A stretch of DNA of 64,000 nucleotides, taken from assembly GCF_030445035.2 (NCBI RefSeq), contig NC_080701.1, positions 22,102,798 through 22,166,797 of the forward strand, given 5' to 3'. The position numbers were made by a program, and so were the translations under genes. The DNA is from Dasypus novemcinctus (Eukaryota; Chordata; Mammalia; Cingulata; Dasypodidae). The notes beneath the pieces are model-generated. The model saw only the letters and a program-made list of their open reading frames with translations, searched no databases and was not told the origin of the DNA. Shown here piece after piece: positions 22,201 to 34,300 of the stretch (within the stretch, counting starts at the first letter, position 1; each line of letters starts with the position of its first letter).

Positions 22201-22890
22201 GACCTAGGGCTTATTACCAAGCACCAACCAGTGATGCATTTGTAAAAAGACCTTAAACTAAAGGGGGCAAATTAAATACAAAAGAAATTTCAAAGTGAGT
22301 CAGGAGGTCAATCCAGAGGTTAAGCTTAGGCACATCTCAGGAAGATCTAACTGTTACAGTAAACAAAGACTCAAACAGGAGTTCTCCTGGGGGCCCTAGA
22401 GACATCTGGACCCTATAGGCCAGGCACACAACCCCATGAAATCAGCACCCATCATTGGGCCTTACCTTGGAATATATGATAACTTATATCTCCAATGTAA
22501 CAGAGTTAGACCCATTCATAGTTTCCCTGCATGTCATTCTTCTACCCCTTTTTTGATCTTATAATTAGCACTAGACCCATTAAAATATGTTCCAGAGACT
22601 TAATTGCTCAGTCTGTTCATATGCCAGTTATATGGCATAACAGGCCATAAAACCTTCTGTCAAAATCTATAAAATTGTATGGTGCAAAGTGTAAACCATA
22701 AGGTAAACTATAGAGCATGGTTAGCAGCAATGCTTCAATATTTGTTCATTGATTGTAACAAATGTACCATACTCACGTAAGATGTTAGCAACTGGAGAAA
22801 ATACGAGAGGGGAGGGGGTTGGGAATATGGGAATCCCCAATATTTCCAATGTAACTTTTCTGTAACTTAAACTTCTTTAAAAATAAATTT
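19261..22890 (+). mobile_element. 5'-truncated LINE-1 (plus), ORF2 C-terminus and long 3' UTR
   Basis: ORF2 coding sequence is on the + strand. The frame at 19477-19689 carries [20 protein letters not shown], and the frame at 20449-20670 carries AYQLTPIRLAAIKKTEKLQM and LPYDLEIPLLRIYPE, all L1-typical. The frames are separated by frameshifts and stops. From about 20990 the long 3' UTR follows ('tgtggagacccacacaataa', 'gttacctcctgaaaacctcc') to an A-rich end at about 22880-22890. A foreign segment interrupts it at 21660-22146. It is the only long plus-strand copy of this family here, and is inverted relative to 28060-37752. Confidence 0.8.
21660..22146. mobile_element. Unidentified interspersed insertion in the L1 3' UTR
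   Basis: The L1 text stops at 'ctctctctaagtca' and resumes at 'aactcacttccttcctccag', whereas other copies run straight through. The inserted 480 or so bases start 'ggggttcttaacctttttcg' with 'accccttctcag' nearby, and end 'ccctgaaatctttccatggg'. The opening resembles a widespread mammalian repeat whose name I cannot give with confidence (possibly a non-autonomous DNA transposon). No frame is present. Confidence 0.5.
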
Positions 22891-22899
22891 AAAAGAAAG

Positions 22900-23870
22900 A
22901 TCCAGTTCTCGCGTGGCCACTAATCTAGTCTATGCGGGCAGAAAGTGGCTGCACTTGCCTGTAGAGGCTGAGGAAGCCTTGTCCCTCCTCTTACCATGTA
23001 AGGGGTGGGGAAGGAGACACAGATGTGTCCAACAGTTTAGTCTGTGCAGGTCAAAAGCAGCTGCAGTTGCCTGGAGAGGCTGAGGACTTATTCTCTCTCC
23101 TCTTGCCCTGTCATGGATGGGGATAGAGCTACAGGATTGCCTGACAATCTAGTGCATGTAGACCGAAAGAACCTGCAGTTGCCCAGAGAGTCTGGGGAAA
23201 CACTGCCCCTGTTCTGTCCTATCAGCAGTGGGGATGGAGCTTCAGGTGTCTAACAATCTAATCTGTGTGTGCTGAAATTGGGTTTTCTGGGAAGCCTGGT
23301 GCAGGTACTTCAGTTTCCTCCCTGCCAGAGATAGGGGTAGAGCCCAGGCCAGGGCAGCAATCCAACCTGGGTGGAAAGAAGCCAGTCCCTACCATCACTG
23401 TGATTTTCAACCAGCCCCAATTTCCCCCATGCCTGGGGTGGAATTAAAATGGAGGCTACCAGGCTTTTTCTGACCTGGACAAGTTCAAACATTAGCTGTT
23501 CTTGGAATTAGATTTTTTCCAGCCAAATTTAGTAATCAGTAGCTGAAGTTGGTGCCCAACAGTCTCTTCCTTCCCCTTTTCTGGGAAATGGAGCTTCCAA
23601 CTCCAACCAGGAAATAGCGCTCAAAGCGTTTTATGCTGCCAGTGGGGATGGGCACTGGTCTCCATGGCATGGTTTGTTCTACTCAAAAATTTTCACTTCA
23701 GCTGGGCAATCTCCTCCTCCCATTCTTCTAAGGATGTTGCAGGATGATCTTCTGGTCTTCTGGGTCACCCCCACAGGTGTGTTAGATAGCTCTGGCTGAT
23801 TATTATTAACTGCCCTGTAGGATGAGCTGACTCTTGGAGCTCCCTACTCTACTGTCATCTTTCCTCTCTC
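22900..23870 (-). mobile_element. LINE-1 5' UTR (minus) with tandem promoter-like units
   Basis: About three units of 111-112 bp are marked by 'gctgcacttgcctgtagagg' (near 22949), 'gctgcagttgcctggagagg' (near 23061) and 'cctgcagttgcccagagag' (near 23172), with a weaker fourth near 23280. The sequence then runs on to the L1-like 5' terminus 'cctactctactgtcatcttt' at about 23840-23870. No coding frame is credible. That the units act as promoter monomers, as in mouse L1, is inference from their place at the 5' end of L1. Confidence 0.6.
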
Positions 23871-23879
23871 TTCTTACCC

Positions 23880-24770
23880 GGTGTCTTAATATCCTTAATC
23901 TCTTTAGCCATCTCATTGAATTTGTTAGGGGGTTTTCTTTGAACATCTGTGATTAGTTGTCTCAATTCCTGTATGTTTTCTGGAGGCTTAGTTTTTTCCC
24001 TAGACTGGACCATATCTTCTTGTTTGTTAGTAAGGCTTGTAATTTTTTTTTCTGGCGTCTTGGCATCTGATTTTCTTGATGTATTTATTCTGGGCTGTTT
24101 CTCTCTTTAGTCTAGGGTTTCCTTTGTGCTAAAGCCCCTCTTTAATATGTGGTTCATTTATTTTGGAACTTTATAATATCATATTTGGCCACTCTGAATT
24201 TTTTCAGCTCCTATTCCTCTGTCTCTTGCCCTTCCTCCCGTGCTGGGAGTGGCATAGGAGGCAAGGATGTGTTTCATACTTTTATACTCTAAGTCATTCA
24301 GGCTGAAACTACCCTTGTTGCCCCAGGAACCAATGAAGCTCTCCCCACCTTTCTCCTCTGCCTGGGGTGGAGATGAAGCCATAGCCATGGACAGTAATCC
24401 AAGCTATGCGGGCAAAAATTGTCTGTAGTTGCCTGAAGAAACTGATGAACCTCCACACACTTTCATTCCCTGTCTTAGGTGGGGATATAGCCTCTAGTGT
24501 GTGCAGTAAACTAAGTAATGCAGGTTGAAATTGAACTGCAGTTGCCTGGACAGACTAATGAAGCTCTGTCCACCTCCCTCCCTTGTCAGGGTGGGGATGG
24601 AGCCACAGGTGTGGGCAGGAATCTAAGCCACGTGGGCAGAAACCATCTGTAGCTGCCCAGAGAGATTGATAACACCCTTCCCACCCTTCTCCCCTGCCAA
24701 GGGTTGGGACAGAGCCATGACTATGGGCAATAATTCAAGCTGTGGGGGCTTAAACCTAATGTAGCTTTGT
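23880..24770 (-). mobile_element. LINE-1 ORF1 N-terminus and tandem-unit 5' UTR (minus)
   Basis: 23880-24130 is antisense to the L1 ORF1 coiled-coil coding region ('cttaatatccttaatctctt'; same text at 35816 and 48599). In 24390-24770 three or four units recur with spacing 114 and 111 bp, marked by 'gtagttgcctgaagaaactg' (24424), 'gcagttgcctggacagacta' (24538) and 'gtagctgcccagagagattg' (24649). They are homologous to the units at 22900-23280. Confidence 0.6.
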
Positions 24771-24960
24771 TTATATTAACTAATTTATCTCTTTGCTATC
24801 AGATACATTTTCCTGCTGCTTTGAACATAGGATAATTTTTACTGGATACAGTTACTGTATTTTTTCTTCTATTTTTATTTAAATGTTACATTCGTGATAT
24901 GATTTTGTACTTAGCATTGTTACTGATTTTAAGGTTGTTTTTTTAAAAATACTGTAATGT

Positions 24961-25600
24961 CTTTTTGGAATTCAGAGGGTGGAGTGTAACAGTTCAATAT
25001 TATTTATGAATTCCAAAAAGAGATACTGATTATGTTTGTAAACTGCTCTCTACTTCTGGGCATGATACCCCTTTGATTGTATTAAATTCAGAGGTTTCAC
25101 TTTTACTTTATTAAGTCGAGTTTAGGGCTTTGATTCAACCACATCATTAGGGCATGCAGGATTGAGTCTCCGCCCTCTTAGGGGGCTATATAAATGAGCA
25201 CTCAATCAAGAGTATGGAAGTAGATACCTGGAAGAGGAATGAGCTTTGATCCTGTGGCCCCAGGAAAAAGATAAGCCTGATAGTCTACAGCTGACCTTGT
25301 GAAGAGACCAGAGCAGTTGAGCCTGGAAAGAAACAAGCCCTTCAGACTACAGCTGAGATTGGAAGAAGCTGGGCCCATAGAGCCTTAAGAGGAAGAGGAA
25401 GGCTGAACCCTTGCAGACATTGCCTGCCAACCTGCTTCAGCACGTGGCAACAGAATTTGGTGAGGAAGTAACTTTGAGTTGAACTCTTTAAGGCCTTGTA
25501 ACTGCAAGCTTCTACCCCAAAGATATACACTTTATAAAAGCCAACAGATTTCTGGTACTTTGCATCAGCAACCCCTTTGGTTGACTAATACAGAATTAAT
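24961..25600 (+). mobile_element. LTR-like dispersed element (plus)
   Basis: This is the reverse complement of the copies at 38761-39440 and 54590-55300. Shared marks are 'ctgggcatgatacccctttg', 'ttgattcaaccacatcatta' and 'aaagccaacagatttctggt' near the right end. A TATA-box-like 'ctatataaatga' at 25187 and the overall plan resemble a solo LTR of the MaLR group, but I cannot fix the family. A perfect 14-bp inverted repeat (24961-24974 and 25007-25020) sits at its left edge. It has no coding capacity. Confidence 0.55.
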
Positions 25601-25905
25601 TTTATGTCATGAAATGCTTGTTTTGTTGTTTCCTATAAAGAGTGTTGTACTTTGTTCTGGCAGTGGTTCAGTTTCTTGTGAACTAGCTTCAGGTAGGTTT
25701 TTAAGTTTTATTAGGGTGAGTGTATATAGTAGCCCTTCCTCTAGGGCTAGTTTCTCCTTAATACCAATACTTGGCCATTTTGTTATCTCTACTGAAATCC
25801 ATGAGTGTTCAGTGAGGTCTCTATATTCTGCCTGCTCAGAACTCAAATATCTCCCAAATGTGTGATCTGTGGTAATTATTCATCAGTTTACTGGTTGTTT
25901 TTCCC
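25601..25905 (-). mobile_element. Old LINE-1/HAL1 5' region fragment (minus)
   Basis: 'tgaaatgcttgttttgttgt', 'gtgtatatagtagcccttcc' and 'atgagtgttcagtgaggtct' resemble the antisense of an old L1 5' UTR. Frames on both strands (for example 25479-25865 +) lack protein features. Confidence 0.4.
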
Positions 25906-25909
25906 CATT

Positions 25910-26400
25910 GTGGCAGACAGACTCTAAGGCAGCCCAATACTTACTCCTACAGTTATTCATACCCCTGAATAATCCACACTTCTTAAGTATAAACTGGATC
26001 TGTGGCTTCTAATCAATAGAATATAGTGGAGATGATAGGGACTCACTCCCTTAATTACTTTTATGGCAAAGGTATTGGATTTCACTTCCCTGGATTATGT
26101 TACATTACATACCATTCTATTGTGCTATAGAATACTCTTTCACCTAACTGATGGGCTTGTAACAGCAAACTGCCATATTGTATACTAACTATGGAAAAAG
26201 CCAATTGGCAGGAAACTTCAGACAGCCCCTAGTAGGTGATGGGAATCTTTTTGTGAAAGCCAGCACAAAAATGAAGCTCTCAATCCTATACCTGTAAGGA
26301 AATGAATTCTGCCAAAATATGAGTGAACATGGAAATAGAATCTTTTCCAATTGAGCTTCCATAAGAAAACACAGTCTACCTAACATGTCATTATTATAAT
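25910..26400 (+). mobile_element. Probable MaLR-type solo LTR, degraded
   Basis: It starts 'tgtggcagacagactctaag' and contains 'cacttcttaagtataaactgg', 'gcctgtaaggaaatgaattctgcc'-like text near 26296 and 'gagtgaacatggaaa'. This layout is known to me from mammalian MaLR LTRs. The right boundary is vague. It is an old solo LTR without coding sequence. Confidence 0.4.
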
Positions 26401-26900
26401 TATTTCCTTACACTATTTTATTTCTATTAAAAGCTGAAAGAAAAAAGACAAACATGGATATATTTATAGAGTTTCATATATTAGTCTTATTATTTGTCAC
26501 TTCTGGTTTTCCTCATTTCTTCCTGTGGATTTCATTCACCATCTAGGTCATTTCCTTACTCCAATACAACTTTACTCTAACTCAACTACTTTGCACTGTT
26601 ATTGTCAAATATGGTATTCTATATGTTCGAGATGCGACAATACTATTATATTGTTTCAAGTGAGGGAAACCTCAGCCATGCACTCAGAAGGACTGGCCTC
26701 ACCCATAGGGGCAATTGTTCATCCTCTATGCTCAGAGAGGAACATCCAGGGGAGGAACCCCGGGCCATAAGTATGTTTGGGTGTTGATGATCAGTTAGTC
26801 CTATAATTTACACTAATTATCTCATCAGTATTAGAATTACTATTGGGGTCACTTGCTTCACTCTGAAGAACTTCCTTTAGTATTTCTGGTAAGGCAATGT
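26401..26900. other. Unassigned DNA without recognised genes
   Basis: AT-rich with small frames (26525-26787) that show no domain. No family is recognised with confidence; it may be old L1-derived. Confidence 0.3.
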
Positions 26901-26904
26901 CTTT

Positions 26905-27297
26905 ATTTGCCTGGTTTTATGTAACAAACTACCCAGACTAGTAGACTTAAAAATCTCATGATTTTGGAGGCTATAAGTCCAAACTCAATGTGTTGGCAGG
27001 GTCATCCTTTCTCTTAAGTGTACAGCATTCTGGTGGTGGCTTGCTGGAAATCCATAACATTTCTATTTCTTTTCCGCAGCTATGTTTCTCCCCATCTATA
27101 TCTTACTGATTGCCCAAATTTATTCTGTTTATAATGACTCCAATCTTGTTGGAATATGGCCCAGCCTTGTTCATTTTGACCTCGTAACTTAAAAACATTT
27201 TCAAAGATGCTATTTACAAGTGAGTTTACACCCACAGGACTAGAGGTTAGGACTTAAACACGTCTTTGTGGGGGACATGATTCAATCCATAACAGAC
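26905..27297 (-). mobile_element. MaLR (MLT1/MST-like) solo LTR (minus)
   Basis: 'tgtaacaaactacccagact', 'aggctataagtccaaactca', 'aatgactccaatcttgttgg', 'ttacacccacaggactagag' and the end 'gggggacatgattcaatccataac' follow, on the minus strand, a well-known ancient mammalian LTR that begins with 'gttatgg(a)ttgaa'. It is diverged and has no internal retroviral genes next to it, so it is a solo LTR. Confidence 0.6.
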
Positions 27298-28059
27298 ATG
27301 TTTGCTAGTAATGACTTCTCCTATTTTTTGTTTATTTATAAATTCTTCATATTATTTTCATTTTTAAAAGATAGTTTTAAAATACATAATTCTTGGCTGA
27401 CATTTTTTCCCTGCACTTTGAAGACTTTATCCCTCTACCTTCTAGCTTCCATTATTTTTGGTGAGAAGTCAACTGTTAATTTTATTGACGTTCCTTTGTA
27501 TGTAAGAACTCATTTCTCTCTTGCTGTTTTCAAGATTTTCTCTTTCTCTTTGGCTTTCAACATTTTTACTATAATGTGAGTGTGTATCTTTTTGTGTTTA
27601 TCCTACTTGGAGTTCACTGGGTTTCTTGGATTGTTTAGATTAATATTTTTCACAAAATCTGAGGTATTTCCAGATATTGCTTTTTGAATATTTTTTTCTG
27701 CTTCTCAATTCTCCATTCTCTGAGGTACTCCCATTACATGTATGCAGTGCACTTAATAATGTCCTATTTCTCTGAGTGTCTATTCATTTTTCTCCACTCA
27801 TTTTTTTCTCTTTCTATAGATGGCATGATCTCTTGATCTATTTTTGAGCTCTCTGATTCTTTCTTTTCTCAGATCAAATCTGTTGATTTCCTCTGGTGAA
27901 TTTCATTTCAGGGAATGTAATTTTCAACTCAATAATTTCCATTTATTTCTTTTTTATAATTTACATCTTTATTGATATTTTATATTTGAAGAGACATTGT
28001 CATCACACCTTACTTTACTTTTTTGTGTATGGTTTCCTTTAGTTCCTTTAACAAGTTTT
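27298..28059 (-). mobile_element. Old LINE-1/HAL1 (minus), left half around a younger insertion
   Basis: Antisense ORF1 and 5'-UTR text ('ttcttggctgacattttttccc', 'gagaagtcaactgttaattt', 'tctttggctttcaacatttt', 'ctctgattctttcttttctc') leads up to the target-site copy at 28045-28059. The matching right half resumes at 37753, after the young L1. Confidence 0.65.
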
Positions 28060-31000
28060 CTTTTAATTAAAGTTAATAGGTCACAAGGAATGTTACATTA
28101 AAAAACATTAAAAAAACATGAGATTCCCATATAATCCACTCCCCCCCACCACATCATCATTTTTGTAAATTGTATTTTTTGAAGATATATACATCACAGA
28201 AAAATGTTACATTAAAAAATATAAGAGGTTCCCATATACCCTCCACCCCCCAACCCCACTACTCCCACACCAATAACCTCCCTCATCATTGTGGCACACT
28301 CATTGCACTCGGTGAACACATTTTGGGGCACTGCTGCACTACACAGATCATAGTTTACCCTGTAGTTCACACTCTCCCCCAGTACATTCAGTGGGTTATG
28401 GAAGGATATATAAAGCCCAGCATCTGGCTCTGCAAAATCACTAAGGACAATTCAAAATCCCAAAAATGCCCCCACAGCACATCTCTTCTACCTTTTCCTT
28501 GCCCTCGGCAACTACTGTGGCCACTTTCTCCACCTTGATGCTAAAATTTCTTCTATTACTCACCACAATAGTTTTATAGCAGAATATCAGTAAGTTCACT
28601 CTAGTCCATATTCTATTCCTCCATTCTGTGGACCCTAGAATGGTGATGTCCTCTCTACCTCTAGATCAAGAGGGGGCTTAGATTTCACATGGATGATGGA
28701 TGCAATTCCTCTGCTTACACTTGTAGGCACTCTTGATTCCCTGGTGTGGTGGTTGACCATCTTCACCTCCCTGTTAGCTGACCTGGGTAAGACCAATGAA
28801 CTATAGAGTAGGAGCCGCCACTCTGCCAAGGCTCAGAGCCCAGCTGGCACATGGGCAGTCCAGAGATTCAAGTGTCCTGAGTATGGACCATCCCTAGTGT
28901 CAACACAGGTTCAGTAAAAGTGACAGAATAAGCATATGTAGAAAAGTCACATCTGAGTTCGGCTCCATCACACTCAGGAGCACAAATTCCAAAGTAGGGC
29001 CCTCTGACATGGCACAGAGCTCCAAATCCATCTGCCATGACTGTATACCCTGTGGATCTCCATAGCCTTCAGGAGAACCAGTACCTAGGTTTTTATCTAC
29101 TTTGGCTTTTTCTGGGGTCCTGCTGAGGTGTGCATAAGCATGACCCCTCTGATGACCTCCTGACTCTTTTTGGAAGACTCTTACCCAGATCAACTCATTT
29201 GTCTTTGCCATTTCCCCCTTTTATTCAAGGTCAAAAAACAGTTTTTAACACTTGATCTAACATGTAGGCTGAGATATTCTGCTGGTCTGAGTTGGCCCTT
29301 TTATTTGAGGTCTCTTTCTAGTTGCTTCTCCAGTTTGTGATTGGTAGTAATTCCTCAGCACCAGGGAGGCTCATCCCCAGGAGTCATGTCCCACATTGGG
29401 GGGAAGGTAATGTATTTATATACTGAGTTTGACTTAGAGAGTGTGACATTTGAGCAACATGGAGGCTCTCAGAAGGTAACTCTTAGGCACCCTGCAGCTC
29501 TAGGCCTAGTTCATATTTCAAGCACACAGGCTCCTAAGCATAGTCATCAGTATCAAGGGCTTATTACTGGACCATCCTTCCTTGTTGATCTTTGCCATTG
29601 CACTTGGGGGATTATTGTTGTTCCATTGGGGAATGTGACAGAGCTCCCCTGGGTAGGAACTCAGCACTCCCTCAGTTGAAATTTGTAACTGTAACTACTA
29701 TAAAAATACCCAACATATATCATAACATATTTATTTTCCCTATACATGCCCTGGACAACCCCCCTTCCCCACCCATGTTCCCCCCATCAATAACACTCCA
29801 CACCAGAGTTCCTCCCCTGCCATAGTTGAACCTCTCTGTGGTCCAAAACTTCTTCAACAATGAATCCTAATATATTGCTAAATTCAATTAATAGGAAATT
29901 GGAATACAGTGATGGATTTAAAGTTTAGAAATAGATATGTAGTAATTTAGAAATACTAAAATAAGTAAAAATAAATTGGTATATTAATAAAATAAAAAAT
30001 ATTATAAAGCTTTGTTTCTAATGTTTTGTCTTTCATCACTGTAATACGTGTTGCCCTGTATGTACAGTGGCAACGTACTTTCATTTCTTCTTCAGTGTCT
30101 ACATCCTTTCTTTTTCTTCTTTCTAATTTTTTATTTTGTCTTCAAAAAAGTTTTAGATCACAGTAATTCACATATACAATATAGGGGACTCCCATATATT
30201 CAACATCTAATCCTTTTCCCCTTTCCCCAGCAATGATCTGTTTACATGTTCATGTTATATTTGCTACAGCTAATGTACAAATTTTGAAACATAGCTATCA
30301 AACATGGTTCCATTTTGGTTTACATTATTCTTTATATTTTAGACTGTATAAACGTCTACATTTTGTTTCCTTATGTTTTACATTATAGCTTACATTTTAG
30401 TTTATAGGCTTTTACACACTTTAGATATAAGTTGACATGTCCATCATTGCATGATCTTGTGGAGCACTTCCACTGCCCCCCCAATTGCCCTGCTTCCATC
30501 CATGCTATACTTATCTCTCCCTCCCTTCAGTGCACACCATGACACTCAATCTTCAGTACTTGAGGAACCAGATTTACAGATACAGCAACAATGCTGAGGG
30601 CTTGACATACTAGACTGCCTTAACTAATTGGGAGCCAGTGATCCTCTTGAGAGACACAATTCCCTCTATTTGGGAACATCAGGTCTCCCCAGGATGTGGG
30701 TACAGCTTACATTCATTGTATAGGTCTCCACCTAATGATATAACACACTATGACAAAATGAGCACTCACATACTCCCTAGGAGCTTGCCCCTGTACCAGA
30801 CGCCCCTCCCCCGCTTAAGCACCTTAAACATGTGATCCTTCCTTATTATATTTTCTATGGAGTTTTCTCAACAGTATAGTTTCAACCATATCCCTGACAT
30901 TCTCCCATATTCAATGGTTCCCCCCAGCCTTGCTCCCAATTCCTTGGGTCATCTGACCCATCCTCCCAACCCTAGCCCCCCTCAAGCCCACAAAGCCCCA

Positions 31001-31200
31001 CTCAAAGGTATCCCTATGCCCCCATCTTATCCCTTCCCTGTACAAATACTTACCTCCATTTTATCATAGACTTCACCCATGTAGACGTCAGCTTGCAACC
31101 TTACTCTCCCCCCCCAAATTCCTTTAAGCCTATCTTCCAGTCTTTAGCTCTCTGAGATAGCTCAGTTTGCTTGTTTCATATCAGAGAGGTCATGTAGTAT
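28060..31200 (-). repeat. Long L1 3' UTR with duplicated 3' terminus
   Basis: Two blocks can be told apart: about 31160-30130 ('cacagtaattcacatataca', 'catgttatatttgctacagc') and about 29825-28150 ('caataacctccctcatcatt', 'ctagatcaagagggggctta'). The terminal motif, poly-T-rich 'ttacattaaaaaa' then 'gattcccatata' and a C-rich stretch, occurs twice (28090-28150 and 28205-28260). Same-family copies lie at 42744-45880 and 59368-61023. The open frames in it (for example 28170-28538, 29341-29679) are not genes. Confidence 0.75.
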
Positions 31201-31309
31201 TCATCCTTCAATGCCTGGCTTGCTTCACTCAACATAATTTTCTCAAGATTCTTTCATGTTATCACATGTGTTTATACTGTGTTCCTTCTTATAGCTAAAT
31301 AGTATTCCA

Positions 31310-34300
31310 TTATATATATACATACCACATTTTATTTATCCATTCATCCATTGATGGGCATTTTGGTTGATTCCAACTTTTGGCAATAGTGTATAATGGT
31401 GCTATGAACATTGGTGCACATATATCAGTTTGTGTCCTTATTTTTAGATCTTCTCGGTATATACTCAGCAGTGGAATTGCTGGGTCATATGGCAAATCTA
31501 TAGCTAACTTTTTGAGAAACTGCCAAACAGTCCTCCAGAATGGCTGGATCCTTCTGCATTCCCACCAGCAGTGGATGAGTGTTCCCATTCCTCCACATCC
31601 TCTCCAGCACATGTAGTCTTTTTGATAGATGTCAGTCTTACGGGAGTAAGATGGTATCTCATTGTAGTTTTGATTTGCATTTCCCTAATAGCTAGTGATT
31701 TTGAGCATTTTTCATATGCTTTTTAGCCATTTGTATTTCTTCTTTGGAGAAGCATCTTTTCAAATCTTTTTCCCATTTTTTAAAATGGGTTGTTTGTCTT
31801 TTTCTTTTCAAGATATAGGAGTTCTTTTATATGCAGGATATAAGTCTCCTATCAGATATACGGTTACCAAATATTTTCTCCCATTATGTAGGGTCTCTTT
31901 TCACTTTCATGACAAACTCCTTTGAAGTGCAAAAGGCTTTAATTATGCGGAAGTTCCATTTATCTATTTGTTCTTTTACTGCTTGTGCTTTCGGTGTGAA
32001 GTTCATGAAGTCATTTTTACAAGGTCCTGTAGATGCTTTCCAAGGTCTTTATGGTCTTGGCTCTTACATTTAGGTCTTTGATACATCTTCAGTTGATTTT
32101 TGTATAAGGTGTGAGATGGTAACCCTCTTTCCTTCTTTTGCATATGGGTATCAAATTCTCTAGGCACCATTTGTTGAAGAGGCCGTTCTCTCCCAGTTGA
32201 GTGGGCTTGCTGGCCTTGTTGAATATCAGATGACTGTATATATGAAGATCTATATCAGAACTCTCAATTTGGTTCCATTGGTCAGTGTGTCTATCCCTGT
32301 GCCAATACCATGCCGTTTTCACTACTGTAGCTTTGTAGTATGTTTTTAAGTCTGGTAGTGTGATTCCCCCAGTTTCCTTTTTCTTTTTCAATCTGTCATT
32401 GGCTATTTGGGGCCTCTGTCTTTTCCAAATAAATTTCATAGTTAGTTTTTTTCTAGTTCATTAAAAAATGCTGTGTTGATTTTTATTGGGATTGCATTGA
32501 ATGTGTAGATCAGTTTTGGTAGGATAGACATCTTAATAATATTTAGTCTTCCTATCCATGAACAGGGAAAATTTTCTTCCATTTATTTTGATTTCCTTGA
32601 ACAGTTTTGTATAGTTTTCTGTAAATAAGTCTTTTACATCTTTGGTTAAATTATTCCTAGGTATTTGATTTTTTAAAAAAAGATTTATTTATTTATTTAT
32701 CTCCCCTTACCCCCCACCCCGGTTGTCTGTTCTCTGTGTCTATTTGCTGCATCTTCTTTGTCTGCTTCTGTTGTTGTCAGTGACACAGGAATCTGTGTTT
32801 CTTTTTGTTGCCTCATCTTGTTGTGTGAACTCTCCATGTGGGCGGTGCCATTCTTAGGCAGGCTGCACTTTCTTTTGTCCTGGGCGGCTCTCCTTACAGT
32901 GTGTACTCCTTGTGCATGGGCTCCCCTATGCGGGGACACCCCATGCATGCAGGGCACTCCCTGCATGCATCAGCACTGCGCATGGGCCAGCTCCACACGG
33001 GTCAAGGAGGTCCGGGGTTTGAACCACAGACCTCCCATGTGGCAGACGGATGCCCCCACCACTGGGCCAAGTCTGCTGCCTGACTTTTTTTAATTTACTA
33101 CTGTAAATGGTATTTGTTTCTTGATTTCCTCGTTAGATTGCTCATCATCAGTGTACAGAAATCTACTGATTTTTGTGAATTGATCTTATACCCTGTGACT
33201 TTACTGAACTTATTTATAAGTTCTAGAAGCTTTGTTATAGACTTCTCAAGGTTTTCTATGTATAGGATCATGTCATCTGCAAATAGTGAAATTTTGACTT
33301 CTTCCTTTCCTATTTGGATTCCTTTTATATCTGGCTCTTGCCTCAGTGCTCAATACAATATTAAATAGCAGGTGTGATAGTGGGCATCCTTGTCTTGTTC
33401 CTGATCTTAGCATCAGCATCATAAAATGAATTAGGCAATGTTCCTTCTATTTCAATTTTTTGGAAGAGTTTAAGCAAGATTGCTGTTAGTTCTTTCCAGA
33501 ATGTTTGGTAGAATTCACCTGTGAACCATCTGGCCCAGGGCTCTTCTTAGTTGGGAGGTTTTTAATGACTGATTCTATCTCTTTACTTGTGATTGGTTTG
33601 TTGAGATCATCAGTTTCTTCTTTTGTCAATGTAGGCTGCTTATATGTTTCTAGGAATTTGTCCATTTCCTCTAAATTCTCTTTCTTGTTGGAATACAGTT
33701 TTTCAAAGGATCCTTTTATGAAAGTCTTTATTTCAGTGGGGTCAGTGGTGATATCACTCTTCTTATTTTGTGTATTTACATCTTCTCCCTCTTTTCTTTG
33801 TTAGTCTAGCTAAGAGTTTGTCAATTTTATTGATCTTCTCAAAGAACCAACTCTTTGTTTTGTTTATTTTTTGAGTGCTTTCCTATTTTCTATTTCATTT
33901 AGTTCTGCTCTGATGTTTGTTATTTCTTTCTTCTTTCTTTGGGGTTAGTTTGTTGTTTTTTTTTTTTTACTAATTCCTCCAATTGTTCAGTTAGTTCTTC
34001 AATTTTAGCTCTTCTTTTTTGATATATGAAATTATGGCTATGAATTTCCCTCTCAGTACAGCTTTTGCTGCATCCCATAAGTTTTGATATGTTGTGTTAT
34101 GATTTTCATTAGTTTCAAGGTAGTTGTTGATTTCTGTTAAGATTTCCTCCTTTACCCACTGTTTTTCTAAGAGTGTGCTGTTTAACTTTCATATCTTTGT
34201 GCCAAATCTGGACCTCTGGCCCTTGTGATTTTCAGCTTCACTCCACTGTGGTCAGAGAAATTATTTTGAATGATTTCCATCCTTCTGAATTCATTGAGAC

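Noticed and set aside
25187-25198. TATA-like 'ctatataaatga' as a cellular gene promoter
   Set aside because: It lies inside an LTR-like repeat with no gene downstream. It is kept only as a feature of that element.
28170-30236. Several 62-122 residue plus-strand frames in a row, suggesting a gene
   Set aside because: They fall in the 3' UTR of the minus-strand L1. Homologous text at 42744-45880 and 59368-61023 does not keep the frames.
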